Below, in pieces: positions 1 through 7,792 of a DNA stretch of 64,000 bases. Under the pieces are notes generated by a model. That model saw only the letters and a program-made list of their open reading frames with translations, made no database searches and had not been told where the DNA came from. Every line of letters starts with the position of its first letter. Position 1 is the first letter of the stretch. The stretch comes from Prevotella sp. MA2016 (GTDB lineage Bacteria; Bacteroidota; Bacteroidia; Bacteroidales; Bacteroidaceae), in contig NZ_JHUW01000011.1 of assembly GCF_000619825.1 (NCBI RefSeq), positions 62,001 to 126,000 on the forward strand. Reading direction: 5' to 3'. The position numbers were made by a program, and so were the translations under genes.

Positions 1-958
1 CGAAACCAGTGTCAGGACCAAGCTGATTAAACATCTTAGTATTATTATCGCGAATAGCACCATAGTGGAACTGCTGAGTCCAATCAGCATCAGCATCCAT
101 CTCAGCCATCACTGTCAGGAAGCAGTTCTTGAACTGGCGGATTTCAAGTTTAGAAAGCTGCTGGCCACGCATTGCCTTCTCAAAGATAGTTTCTATCTCA
201 GAATCAGTGTATTCCTCATCATAGAACTCCTCAATACCATGATCAGAAAGCTTACAACCATTCTCTGCAAAGAAATCATGACGTCTCTGCAAAGCATCTA
301 CCATATCAGCAAACTTCACGATGCTAATACCGCTTACCTCTGCAAGCTGCTCAACATACTTTGGAAATTCTGGTTTTTCGATATTCATTGCCTTGTCAGG
401 ACGCCATGCAGGAATCATCATAGGATCATCCTTAGCCTTTGACTTGGCATACTCAATGTGGTTATGCAGGTCATCAATAGGATCATCGGTTGTGCATACA
501 CACTCTACATTATAGTGTTTCATCAAACCGCGAGCAGAGAACTCGGGCTGCTGAAGTTTTTCATTACACTCATCAAAAATCTCACGAGCAGTTTTTGGAG
601 AGAGCTGTTTAGTAATTCCAAAAGCAGTCTTCAGCTCTAGATGAGTCCAGTGATAAAGAGGATTACGGAAAGTATAAGGAACAGTCTCGGCCCACTTTTC
701 AAACTTTTCCCAATCGCTAGTGTCCTTACCTGTACAATACTTTTCATCGACACCATTTGTACGCATGGCACGCCACTTATAATGATCGCCTCCCAACCAC
801 AACTCTGTAATACTCTTAAACTTATGGTCTTTGGCCACCATCTCTGGAATCAAATGACAATGATAGTCGATAATGGGCATCTTTGCCGCATGATTGTGAT
901 ACAAGTCCTGCGCCACCTGGGTCTCTAGAACGAAGTTATCATCATTGAATTGCTTCAT
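1..958 (-). CDS. uxaC: Glucuronate (uronate) isomerase, 3' part beyond window
   Basis: Isomerises D-glucuronate to fructuronate and galacturonate to tagaturonate in cytoplasmic hexuronate catabolism. Reading the minus strand from the ATG at 958 gives an open frame to the window edge (319 residues seen). It starts MKQFNDDNF and carries the amidohydrolase-fold metal motif HCH at residues 33-35, within DYHCHLIPE, as UxaC proteins do. The family is about 470 residues, so roughly the last third lies outside. The gene is divergent from ansA and has its own TATCTTTG box at 998-1005. Identification rests on strong N-terminal resemblance; other hexuronate genes are not in view. Confidence 0.92.
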   Translation of the reverse strand, partial: MKQFNDDNFVLETQVAQDLYHNHAAKMPIIDYHCHLIPEMVAKDHKFKSITELWLGGDHYKWRAMRTNGVDEKYCTGKDTSDWEKFEKWAETVPYTFRNPLYHWTHLELKTAFGITKQLSPKTAREIFDECNEKLQQPEFSARGLMKHYNVECVCTTDDPIDDLHNHIEYAKSKAKDDPMMIPAWRPDKAMNIEKPEFPKYVEQLAEVSGISIVKFADMVDALQRRHDFFAENGCKLSDHGIEEFYDEEYTDSEIETIFEKAMRGQQLSKLEIRQFKNCFLTVMAEMDADADWTQQFHYGAIRDNNTKMFNQLGPDTGF

Positions 959-997
959 AACACTGTATATTTATAGGTTCTTCATTAAAATTTTCTG

Positions 998-1036
998 CAA
1001 AGATAATTAAAATCTCGGATAAAAGCACTATCTTTG
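998..1036. promoter_or_regulatory. Divergent promoters uxaC / ansA
   Basis: Two Bacteroidota -7 boxes face apart. TATCTTTG reads on the minus strand at 998-1005, for uxaC, and on the plus strand at 1029-1036, for ansA, about 20 bases before the ansA ATG. No clear -33 TTTG box accompanies either one. Confidence 0.6.
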
Positions 1037-1057
1037 CAGAAAAATAAAACGTAAACG

Positions 1058-2095
1058 ATGACGTACCGCAGTAAAGTACTCCTCATATATACAGGAGGCA
1101 CCATTGGCATGAACAGGAACCCTCACACTGGGGCTCTTGAGCCGTTTGATTTTGAACATTTACTCAATAATGTCCCCGAGCTGAAACAGTTTGATATAAC
1201 GATCGAGACCTATCAGTTCGACCCGCCTATCGATTCCAGCGATATGTCGCCACGAATGTGGACAGACATATCGCATTGTATAGCCGACCATTATGACCAA
1301 TACGATGGTTTCGTTGTATTACACGGCACCGACACAATGGCATACACTGCTTCGGCCCTATCTTATATGTTGGAAAATCTCACAAAGCCAGTTATATTCA
1401 CAGGTTCACAACTTCCAATCGGACAATTGAGGACCGACGGCAAGGAGAATCTGATTACAGCCGTAGAGATAGCCGCAGCCAAAGATAGCAATGGTCATGC
1501 CCTAGTTCCAGAGGTAGGCATATATTTTGGCGGTCATCTGCTTCGAGGCAACCGTACAACCAAGCAGAGCGCAGAAGAGTTTAATGCCTTCGAATCATTC
1601 AACTACCCCCACCTGGTTGAAGCGGGTGTAAACATCACCTACCATCACGACCGCATACTGAAACCAGATTGGAACAAACCCATGACACCTCACTTCCGAT
1701 TAGACAATAATGTCATCATCTTCTCGCTTTTCCCCGGCATTCGTGAAGATTTGATTCGTCACATCATTCACACGCCCAATCTGAAAGCGATTGTAATGCG
1801 CACCTTCGGCAGCGGCAATGCTCCACAGAGACCTTGGCTACTGAATGCGCTACGAGAAGGTTCTCGCAATGGCAAGGTGATAGTAAACATCAGTCAATGT
1901 ATGCAAGGAGCTGTTGAGATGAGTCGCTATGACTGCGGTTACCACCTTCAAGAAGCAGGTGTTATCAGCGGACGTGATTCAACCGTAGAAGCAGCAGTAA
2001 CAAAACTCATGTTCCTCCAAGCACATTACCCTGATGACCCGGAGACTATTCGAAAATACATGCAACAGAGTATAAGAGGAGAGATGTCTTTCTAA
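1058..2095 (+). CDS. ansA: Type I (cytoplasmic) L-asparaginase
   Basis: Hydrolyses L-asparagine to aspartate and ammonia. The 345-residue length is that of type I bacterial asparaginases. Both catalytic threonine motifs are present: YTGGTIG at residues 11-17 and HGTDT at 89-93. There is no signal peptide, which supports a cytosolic enzyme. The ATG lies 22 bases after a TATCTTTG box, so the leader is very short. A perfect 12-bp hairpin with a T-run begins inside the last codons. The downstream gene is convergent (nrdG). Confidence 0.95.
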   Translation: MTYRSKVLLIYTGGTIGMNRNPHTGALEPFDFEHLLNNVPELKQFDITIETYQFDPPIDSSDMSPRMWTDISHCIADHYDQYDGFVVLHGTDTMAYTASALSYMLENLTKPVIFTGSQLPIGQLRTDGKENLITAVEIAAAKDSNGHALVPEVGIYFGGHLLRGNRTTKQSAEEFNAFESFNYPHLVEAGVNITYHHDRILKPDWNKPMTPHFRLDNNVIIFSLFPGIREDLIRHIIHTPNLKAIVMRTFGSGNAPQRPWLLNALREGSRNGKVIVNISQCMQGAVEMSRYDCGYHLQEAGVISGRDSTVEAAVTKLMFLQAHYPDDPETIRKYMQQSIRGEMSF

Positions 2096-2115
2096 TGACA
2101 TCTCTCCTATTTTTT
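2077..2115 (+). terminator. Intrinsic terminator of ansA
   Basis: AGGAGAGATGTC (2077-2088) pairs perfectly with GACATCTCTCCT (2097-2108) and a T-run follows at 2110-2115. The ansA stop codon lies in the loop. The structure overlaps the 3' end of the convergent nrdG gene. Confidence 0.85.
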
Positions 2116-2574
2116 CCAGAAACGCGAGGTAATATCTTCCATCACGCCATTTTCCTTTATCCGATAGAGCCTTTGATTAGTAGTTTTACTCTTCAGAGGT
2201 CCTAGATGCTTGATAAATGGTCCAACTTTAATATAATCGAAATCAAGCTTATTGATTGCCGACGAGATGATAGTCTTACCACTATACCAGGCCACCTTGA
2301 ACTCTGGATAAACCTCCCGAATATAGAGTGCCAACTGGTTGACAGCTTTTGGCTCTGCATCCCCTCCCATAAAAGAAATACAAGTGATATCCGTACCATA
2401 CTTCTCCACAAAAGAGTCTATAGCCCCAGCATCAAGTGGCAATCCGACATCTTCCCACAAATAGTAGCTATGACACCCAGGACAGCGACACGGGCAATTA
2501 CTAATATTAATTGCCAGTGTCACTTCGTCGGGTATTTCTTGAAAAACTATACCAGTATTAACGTATTTCAGCAT
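2107..2574 (-). CDS. nrdG: Anaerobic ribonucleotide reductase activating protein
   Basis: Radical-SAM activase that installs the glycyl radical on NrdD. The 155-residue protein has the CX3CX2C cluster motif at C27, C31 and C34 (CPCRCPGC), with an extra Cys at 29. Its length is normal for NrdG. It overlaps the 3' end of nrdD by 7 bases, so the two are translationally coupled in one operon. The family uses S-adenosylmethionine and a [4Fe-4S] cluster and works only under anoxia, which fits an obligate anaerobe. Confidence 0.95.
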   Translation of the reverse strand: MLKYVNTGIVFQEIPDEVTLAINISNCPCRCPGCHSYYLWEDVGLPLDAGAIDSFVEKYGTDITCISFMGGDAEPKAVNQLALYIREVYPEFKVAWYSGKTIISSAINKLDFDYIKVGPFIKHLGPLKSKTTNQRLYRIKENGVMEDITSRFWKK

Positions 2575-4673
2575 AACTTATTCTCCCCTGCATAATAGCG
2601 GCGAGCAGCCTCTTCCTGACGAGCCTGTGAGAAATTGCTGACACGTTTCAGGTAACCTATGATACGGGTCATGTAATCAACATTCTTTGAATGACAGTGA
2701 GGACATTCCTTCAGATAACGCTTATCAATATGCCCACAATCATTACATACAGTGTTGGGGATATTAAATGTAAAGTAGTTACATCCCTCCTTAGCAGCCA
2801 CTTTCAAGAGGTGCATATACTGCTCCTTAGACAAGTGCTCATCCAAATTCATGTGCAAAGCAGAACCACCAGTCAAGTGCTCAATGTATGGTGCTCCGTG
2901 AAGTTTAAACTTATCTATAATAGTCAAGGAATCATCCTCAACCACATAGAAATAGCTATTGTAGCAATCACGTGGTACAAAATAACCATCTTCACGATCC
3001 CATTTAGCATGCTTTACGCCAACATTTTCCGCTGGAATCATTTCACAGTTAAACATCACATCCTTAGAACGATACTGACGGTTATACTTTTCAACCAAAC
3101 CAAGAATACCCTGTACGAAATGCAGATATTCATCGTTAGGCGTAATCTTCAGCCCCATAAACTCGGCAGCTTCTACCAATCCATTGATTCCAATAGTGAG
3201 ATACTGTCTGGCGATATTAATATAGCCAGCATCAAACAAAGGCAACATACCTTGTCTCTGCAGATCCTTCAAGTTTTCATTATAGGCAAGCTGCACCTTA
3301 TGGCATAGGTCAATGACGCCACCCAGATATTCCAAATAATCCAGTTTATGATTAACTGCGTACTGAATACAACGGTTCAGATTAATCGTAAGTACACTCT
3401 TAGATCCGGTACTTACACCACCTGCACCAAGTGTATAGCTGAAGCCGTTATCTGTAATTTCATTACGTAATCTGCAGCAACTAGACAAAGAGTCTGCATT
3501 ATCACTCATATAGGTAAAGAACGAGTGGCCTTCTGAATACATTTCAGCAGTGAACTCTCCCCACTCTTTATCCTTACACTCACCATTCTCGTCAACCAGC
3601 AATGCCATAGTCTCCACTGGGAACGTTAGTAAGGTTTTGGTGCGCTCCTGATTGAACCACTTCATGAATCGCTTCTGCAACCAAGACAATCCATCCCAAT
3701 CAGGTTTCGAACCATCAGGGAAATAAAACTCACCAAAGATGCTCTCAAAATAATAGCGATCATAGTAAGCAATATTCCAGAACACAGCCTGATAGTTACG
3801 TGCGCCGGTAGGCTGATTCAGTGTATATACAATCTGTTCGAAATAGTCAGTGATAATCTTATCAATAGTACGCTTTTTCAGACTGAGGTCAGCCTGTTCA
3901 TCAGCGCGTTTGTAATAATCAAGACCATACTCCTTGCCCATGAAGTAGTTCATATACATCAGGAACTCAGGTGTGGCACAAGCCCCACTAAGCATTGAGC
4001 TCACCATAAACACCATGTTAACAAAGCCACCTGCAAACGATTTCATATTTGTAGGCGCAGTAGAGTTGCCACCAATAGCTAGCGTTCCGCCAATCAACCA
4101 AGGATACATGGTAATAGAAGCACAGTAGTTAGCCAACGAAGTTTCGTCGTTCTTATATATAAAGTGGTGTGTCAGTTTGTCGATATACTCATCGGCCAAC
4201 TGCTTACCATACATTTTCTTAATACGGTCAGTCAGGAGTCTACGGTTCAAACGGATAAAATTCGACTTAGGCAATTCGCCAATCAGTGTAGCAATATTCT
4301 TATGCTCTACATTGGCATTGGCATCATACTTTGATCCAGTAGCAGCATTCACCGATTCACAGTATTCTGAAAGGAACACCATTTTCTCAAGTGTCTCACG
4401 ATCCTCAGAGTGCAACTGACGATAGAGAATAAAAGATTTGGCAACCTTAAAATAGCCTTCACGCATAAGGGCCTCTTCCACCTGATTCTGAATATCCTCC
4501 ACAGTAATGTTGTCATGCATGTCAAGGTGATTCAAGATTTTAGATACGATGGCTAGGTCAGCAGGCTCCTGAACGCTCTCGAAAGCTTTAACGATAGCAT
4601 TCATAATTTTGTCAAGCGAGAACAGGTCTTTTGAACCGTCTCGTTTAGTGATGGTAAAATTTTTAATTTCCAT
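2568..4673 (-). CDS. nrdD: Anaerobic ribonucleoside-triphosphate reductase
   Basis: Class III reductase that makes dNTPs from NTPs without oxygen. The 701-residue protein begins with an ATP-cone (residues about 5-95, starting ITKRDGSKDLFSLDKI). The C-terminus has the zinc site C643/C646 and C657/C660 and the glycyl-radical loop RIIGYLKRV, with the radical Gly near 673. It is followed in the same operon by its activase nrdG. The start at 4673 is preceded by a leader of about 115 bases that contains one copy of an inverted repeat element, and by a TATCTTTG promoter box. Confidence 0.97.
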   Translation of the reverse strand: MEIKNFTITKRDGSKDLFSLDKIMNAIVKAFESVQEPADLAIVSKILNHLDMHDNITVEDIQNQVEEALMREGYFKVAKSFILYRQLHSEDRETLEKMVFLSEYCESVNAATGSKYDANANVEHKNIATLIGELPKSNFIRLNRRLLTDRIKKMYGKQLADEYIDKLTHHFIYKNDETSLANYCASITMYPWLIGGTLAIGGNSTAPTNMKSFAGGFVNMVFMVSSMLSGACATPEFLMYMNYFMGKEYGLDYYKRADEQADLSLKKRTIDKIITDYFEQIVYTLNQPTGARNYQAVFWNIAYYDRYYFESIFGEFYFPDGSKPDWDGLSWLQKRFMKWFNQERTKTLLTFPVETMALLVDENGECKDKEWGEFTAEMYSEGHSFFTYMSDNADSLSSCCRLRNEITDNGFSYTLGAGGVSTGSKSVLTINLNRCIQYAVNHKLDYLEYLGGVIDLCHKVQLAYNENLKDLQRQGMLPLFDAGYINIARQYLTIGINGLVEAAEFMGLKITPNDEYLHFVQGILGLVEKYNRQYRSKDVMFNCEMIPAENVGVKHAKWDREDGYFVPRDCYNSYFYVVEDDSLTIIDKFKLHGAPYIEHLTGGSALHMNLDEHLSKEQYMHLLKVAAKEGCNYFTFNIPNTVCNDCGHIDKRYLKECPHCHSKNVDYMTRIIGYLKRVSNFSQARQEEAARRYYAGENKLC

Positions 4674-4730
4674 TTTAATTATTCCTTTTTTATTTAAGTT
4701 TTGTTATTCTATCTATCCTCAAGATTTACT

Positions 4731-4786
4731 TTTTGGGAAACTTTTTTGTTTTTTAATTCGGAAAAGTTTTCCAAAAAGGAAAACCG
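4731..4786 (-). repeat. Inverted repeat element, copy 1 (nrdD leader)
   Basis: The core at 4760-4785 is the reverse complement of a segment at 5023-5047, with one base of length difference. It contains the self-complementary stem GGAAAAGTTTTCC. A more loosely matched arm continues to 4731 (AAAAAGTTTCCC on the minus strand). The element sits in the transcribed leader of nrdD, between its promoter box and its start codon. Confidence 0.7.
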
Positions 4787-4796
4787 AATGCGATTG

Positions 4797-4832
4797 CAAA
4801 GATACAAAATAAACGCAAAATCAGTTTCCAAA
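4797..4832 (-). promoter_or_regulatory. nrdD promoter
   Basis: On the minus strand TATCTTTG (4797-4804) matches the Bacteroidota -7 box. TTTG at 4829-4832 is a possible -33 box, but the 24-base spacing is loose. The rest of the 550-base gap up to rubrerythrin holds the two repeat copies, the rubrerythrin promoter and AT-rich sequence with no credible gene. Confidence 0.55.
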
Positions 4833-5020
4833 TGCCAATAAAAGTTATCTAAATTAAAGTTAATATTGAGATAACACACTATAATATCACAACGTAACAT
4901 TCTGATTTACAATACATTTACAATTATTCAAAGACAACTCCGCTTACTCATAACATTCTCGATAAAAACAAAGCTGCCATCACACACATATTATCTCAAA
5001 AAGTAAACCTATCCAAACAC

Positions 5021-5077
5021 GAGGTTTTCTTTTTGGAAAACTTTTCCTTTTTAAAAACCACAAAAGTTTTCCATTTT
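5021..5077 (+). repeat. Inverted repeat element, copy 2 (upstream of rubrerythrin)
   Basis: Mirror copy of the element at 4731-4786. GGTTTTCTTTTTGG is followed by AAAACTTTTCC, and a second arm AAAAGTTTTCC lies at 5062-5072. Within the copy, GGAAAACTTTT and AAAAGTTTTCC can pair into a stem-loop. It lies about 100 bases upstream of the rubrerythrin promoter boxes, so it is not part of that short transcript. Confidence 0.7.
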
Positions 5078-5151
5078 GTTCACTTTCGGTACTTCTTTTT
5101 AATCTATTCTCGCGTACCTTATTATAATAAAAATAAAAAGAGCATTTAAAA

Positions 5152-5183
5152 TTTGCAGATATCATTTTATTATTGTATCTTTG
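5152..5183 (+). promoter_or_regulatory. Rubrerythrin promoter
   Basis: TTTG at 5152-5155 and TATCTTTG at 5176-5183, separated by 20 bases, fit the Bacteroidota sigma-factor consensus very well. The rubrerythrin ATG is 41 bases further on. Confidence 0.8.
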
Positions 5184-5223
5184 CCCCAACAATTATTATC
5201 ATTCAACTAAACAAGTAAAAAAC

Positions 5224-5766
5224 ATGAAGGATCTTAAAGGAACAAAAACCGAGAAGAATCTGCAGGAAGCATTTGCAGGTGAGTCGCAGGCACGCAACAA
5301 GTACAGTTACTGGGCATCAAAGGCTAAGAAAGATGGCTACGTACAGATAGCTGCCATTTTTGAAGAAACCGCTAACAACGAGAAAGAGCATGCCAAATTG
5401 TGGTTCAAGTATTTGGAGGGTGGCGCTATTAAGAGTACTCCAGAGAATCTGGAAGCAGCCGCCAATGGTGAGAACTACGAGTGGACAGACATGTATGCTC
5501 GCATGGCAAAGGAAGCCCGCGAAGAAGGATTTGATGAGATTGCCATCAAATTCGAGCTTGTAGCAAAGATTGAAGCTGAGCACGAAGCTCGCTATCGCAA
5601 GTTGCTCGACAATGTCAAGAAAGAGTGTGTTTTCTCAAAAGACAATGACGTTATTTGGCAGTGCTCTAACTGCGGTCATATCGTTATCGGCAAGAAAGCC
5701 CCAGAAGTTTGCCCAGCATGCAATCATCCACAGGCATACTTCCAGGTAAAAGCCGAAAATTATTAA
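5224..5766 (+). CDS. rbr: Rubrerythrin
   Basis: Non-heme diiron peroxidase that reduces hydrogen peroxide in anaerobes. The 180 residues comprise a ferritin-like four-helix domain with [10 protein letters not shown] and EAEHEARY iron ligands, then a C-terminal rubredoxin-like domain with CSNCG and CPACNH. An in-frame start exists at 5173, but that would place the coding region over the promoter box. The ATG at 5224, giving [12 protein letters not shown], is the usual family start. The gene stands alone between its own promoter and a terminator-like hairpin just after the stop. Confidence 0.96.
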   Translation: MKDLKGTKTEKNLQEAFAGESQARNKYSYWASKAKKDGYVQIAAIFEETANNEKEHAKLWFKYLEGGAIKSTPENLEAAANGENYEWTDMYARMAKEAREEGFDEIAIKFELVAKIEAEHEARYRKLLDNVKKECVFSKDNDVIWQCSNCGHIVIGKKAPEVCPACNHPQAYFQVKAENY

Positions 5767-5774
5767 GCTAACGA

Positions 5775-6842
5775 TTAAGCTAATAAGATTTGAACAATGC
5801 GCTCTGCTGTTCGACCATCCCAACGGTCAGGCAGAGCGCTTTTTTTCCACTCTCCCTTAACCATTTTCTGCATTGCTTCTCTCAGTTTGTCTGCATCCTC
5901 GCCTACCAGAACATTCGAACCGATATTCACTGTTTCCTGATGCTCCGTATAATCGTTTAATGTAATACAAGGCACACTATTAAATGTAGCCTCTTCCGCC
6001 ACATTACCCGAGTCGGTAATAACACCTAGAGCATGAGCAGTCAACCAGCCAAATTCCAAATAGCCCAATGGATCAACGATTTCGATATTCAAGCCCATCG
6101 CCTCAACCACTTTGCGAGCTTCACCACGCAAAGGAGCAATAATACGTATGCCAGCAGCCGATTCCACCATTACCTTCAGCATTTTTGTCAAGTTCTCGAC
6201 ATCAGCCAGAAGTGCTTTACGGTTTAATGTAAACACCAAATACTGTTTATCTTCTAGCGACGGGATTGAAACGGGTTTTCTCATTCGGTCATAATTAAAG
6301 CGCAGCGTATCCATCAGTATGTTTCCAACCAAATATGTCTGCGAACTTTCAGATTGTTCACGCGTTGCCACTCCGGTGCTTTTCACACCAGCCGTAAACA
6401 GATAGTCAGACAGAGCATCAATTACCAATCGATTAATTTCTTTGGGCATGTTTATGTTAAACGAGCGAGTTCCTGCCACCAGATGAGCCAATCGTATACC
6501 TCGTTTCTTTGCAACAATAGCGGCAGCCATTGTTGATGCCAGGTCATCCACCACAATCACCACATCAACCAAGTGCTCATCAAGAAAGGCATCAAACCGG
6601 GCCATCACCTGACTTGTGATCTCATTTAAACTCGTAGAATTTACACCTAAATAATATTGTGGACGCGCCATCTGCAAATCATCAAACAACGACGCTTCCA
6701 AAGTTGGATCATTCTCACTACCAGCATAAACCAGCAAACAGGTTGTTTGCGGATTTTTATCAATCGCTCTAACCAAGGGGGACACCTTTACAAAATTAGG
6801 TCTAGCCCCTGCAATGATACATATAGTCTTTCCCATTTCCAT
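5775..6842 (-). CDS. wecB: UDP-GlcNAc 2-epimerase family protein (WecB-like), altered active site
   Basis: The 355-residue protein has the whole non-hydrolysing UDP-GlcNAc 2-epimerase layout: the GARPNFVK N-terminus, PKEINR at 133-138, VTDSGNVAEE-type nucleotide site near 275-285 and a C-terminal helix. Two family motifs are changed. The usual HVEAG is HLVAG at 120-124, losing the Glu, and the usual TxHRRE block reads FTLNRKA at 204-210, losing the His. In the family these residues serve catalysis, so the ability to make UDP-ManNAc is uncertain. It stands alone, with a TATCTTTG box at 6856-6863. It may be a divergent epimerase with another sugar substrate. Confidence 0.8.
   Translation of the reverse strand: MEMGKTICIIAGARPNFVKVSPLVRAIDKNPQTTCLLVYAGSENDPTLEASLFDDLQMARPQYYLGVNSTSLNEITSQVMARFDAFLDEHLVDVVIVVDDLASTMAAAIVAKKRGIRLAHLVAGTRSFNINMPKEINRLVIDALSDYLFTAGVKSTGVATREQSESSQTYLVGNILMDTLRFNYDRMRKPVSIPSLEDKQYLVFTLNRKALLADVENLTKMLKVMVESAAGIRIIAPLRGEARKVVEAMGLNIEIVDPLGYLEFGWLTAHALGVITDSGNVAEEATFNSVPCITLNDYTEHQETVNIGSNVLVGEDADKLREAMQKMVKGEWKKSALPDRWDGRTAERIVQILLA
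5799..5847 (+). terminator. Rubrerythrin terminator inside the convergent gene
   Basis: GCGCTCTGC (5799-5807) pairs perfectly with GCAGAGCGC (5831-5839), followed by a run of eight T. Inside the loop GACC and GGTC can also pair. The hairpin lies within the last codons of the opposite-strand epimerase gene, so one sequence serves both as coding DNA and as terminator. Confidence 0.8.
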
Positions 6843-6855
6843 CTATTTTTGTGTG

Positions 6856-6863
6856 CAAAGATA
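6856..6863 (-). promoter_or_regulatory. -7 box of the WecB-like gene
   Basis: TATCTTTG on the minus strand, 14 bases before the ATG at 6842. A partial -33 match (CTTG) lies about 20 bases upstream. Confidence 0.5.
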
Positions 6864-6902
6864 TAGAAAAAGTTTCTATTTACCAAGAAAAACAGCAAAA
6901 GG

Positions 6903-6934
6903 TTTGGATAAGTCACAAAATAGTTGTATCTTTG
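6903..6934 (+). promoter_or_regulatory. Promoter of the structured RNA / ribE leader
   Basis: TTTG (6903-6906), 20 bases, then TATCTTTG (6927-6934): a near-perfect Bacteroidota promoter. It predicts transcription starting at about 6941, just before the outer helix of the structured RNA. No second TAnnTTTG box is visible between here and the ribE ATG. Confidence 0.75.
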
Positions 6935-6940
6935 CAGCAG

Positions 6941-7137
6941 AAACAATGGGTCGTGCCTGATAGATCGGGATACTCTACATTAACAAAACAAATCGGGATC
7001 GTTTCTCTTGCCAATGGCGGGCCACGATTATCCTCTATAGGAGAGCAGCAATGCCGGTGGATTACAACAGCAGGGAGCCCCCACATCGTGTGAAACAGGA
7101 GTTTTCACCAAATCATCGGCACGTACCCTTTCTTTTC
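6941..7137 (+). ncRNA. Candidate structured RNA of about 180 nt (6S-like or ribE leader)
   Basis: GGGTCGTGCC (6948-6957) pairs with GGCACGTACCC (7118-7128) with one bulged base, and TGAT (6958-6961) extends the helix to ATCA (7112-7115). The closed region of 181 nt holds further stems, such as GTGAAA/TTTTCAC around AGGA at 7090-7107 and TCCT/AGGA at 7031-7042. A T-rich run (7129-7137) follows the closing helix, as in a terminator. Promoter, size, end-to-end pairing and a hairpin near the 3' side recall 6S RNA, but I see no decisive primary-sequence signature. With no other promoter before ribE it could instead be a cis-regulatory leader. The FMN-riboswitch consensus is not recognisable. Confidence 0.5.
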
Positions 7138-7177
7138 CAATTGATTATTGACAATTGATAATTAAGACTAGATAATT

Positions 7178-7777
7178 ATGTTTTCCGGAATCATCGAAGA
7201 ATTTGCCACAGTAACAGCTATCCACAAGGATCGCGAGAATATCGATTTCACATTAACATGCACGTTTGTCAACGAATTAAAGATTGATCAGAGCGTTGCT
7301 CATAATGGCGTCTGCCTTACTGTAGTTGCCATCGACAATGACACCTATACTGTTACTGCCATGAAAGAGACGCTAGACCGTACCAATCTCGGTCTGCTCA
7401 AAGTTGGCGACAAGGTCAACGTAGAGCGTTCTATGTTAATGAATGGCAGATTAGACGGTCATATCGTTCAAGGCCATGTGGATGAGACAGCACGCTGCAT
7501 CGCCATCGAAGATGCCAACGGTTCCACCTATTTCACATTCGAATATCCCGAGAATCGTGAAATGGCATTAAAGGGATATTTCACCGTCGATAAAGGCAGT
7601 GTAACAGTGAATGGTGTGAGCCTAACTGTTTGCAACCCCACATCAAACACCTTTCAGGTAGCCATCATCCCATACACCTTTGAGCACACTAACTTCTGTG
7701 ACATTCAGATTGGCTCTGTCGTCAATATCGAGTTTGACATTCTCGGCAAATATATTGCGAGATTGCAGCAACTTTAA
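7178..7777 (+). CDS. ribE: Riboflavin synthase, alpha chain
   Basis: Dismutates two 6,7-dimethyl-8-ribityllumazine molecules into riboflavin, the last step of the pathway. The 199-residue protein starts MFSGIIEE and has the two tandem lumazine-binding barrels of the family, at about residues 1-95 and 96-195. The second has the typical VDKGSVTVNGVSLTV segment. It is a stand-alone gene here, preceded by the structured RNA candidate. The 40 bases directly before the ATG are AT-rich, with an imperfect ATTGATTATTGACAATTGAT repeat and no promoter match. Confidence 0.95.
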   Translation: MFSGIIEEFATVTAIHKDRENIDFTLTCTFVNELKIDQSVAHNGVCLTVVAIDNDTYTVTAMKETLDRTNLGLLKVGDKVNVERSMLMNGRLDGHIVQGHVDETARCIAIEDANGSTYFTFEYPENREMALKGYFTVDKGSVTVNGVSLTVCNPTSNTFQVAIIPYTFEHTNFCDIQIGSVVNIEFDILGKYIARLQQL

Positions 7778-7792
7778 ATACACATTATAGCA

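Noticed and set aside
65..928. Plus-strand open frames antisense to uxaC
   Set aside because: They lie fully inside the uxaC coding region on the other strand and have no family-like sequence.
4872..4894. Possible NrdR box upstream of nrdD (ACACTATAATATCACA)
   Set aside because: It matches only part of the palindromic consensus, occurs once, and lies upstream of the promoter.
4709..5192. Two small minus-strand frames between nrdD and rubrerythrin with similar peptides
   Set aside because: Their likeness comes from the repeat element at DNA level; composition is AT-rich and unlike protein.
6851..7093. 80-codon frame over the structured RNA region
   Set aside because: It begins upstream of the promoter boxes, its translation resembles no protein, and the region shows end-to-end base pairing instead.
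6941..7130. FMN riboswitch before ribE
   Set aside because: The conserved core of the RFN element was looked for and not found; only a structured RNA of unknown class can be supported.
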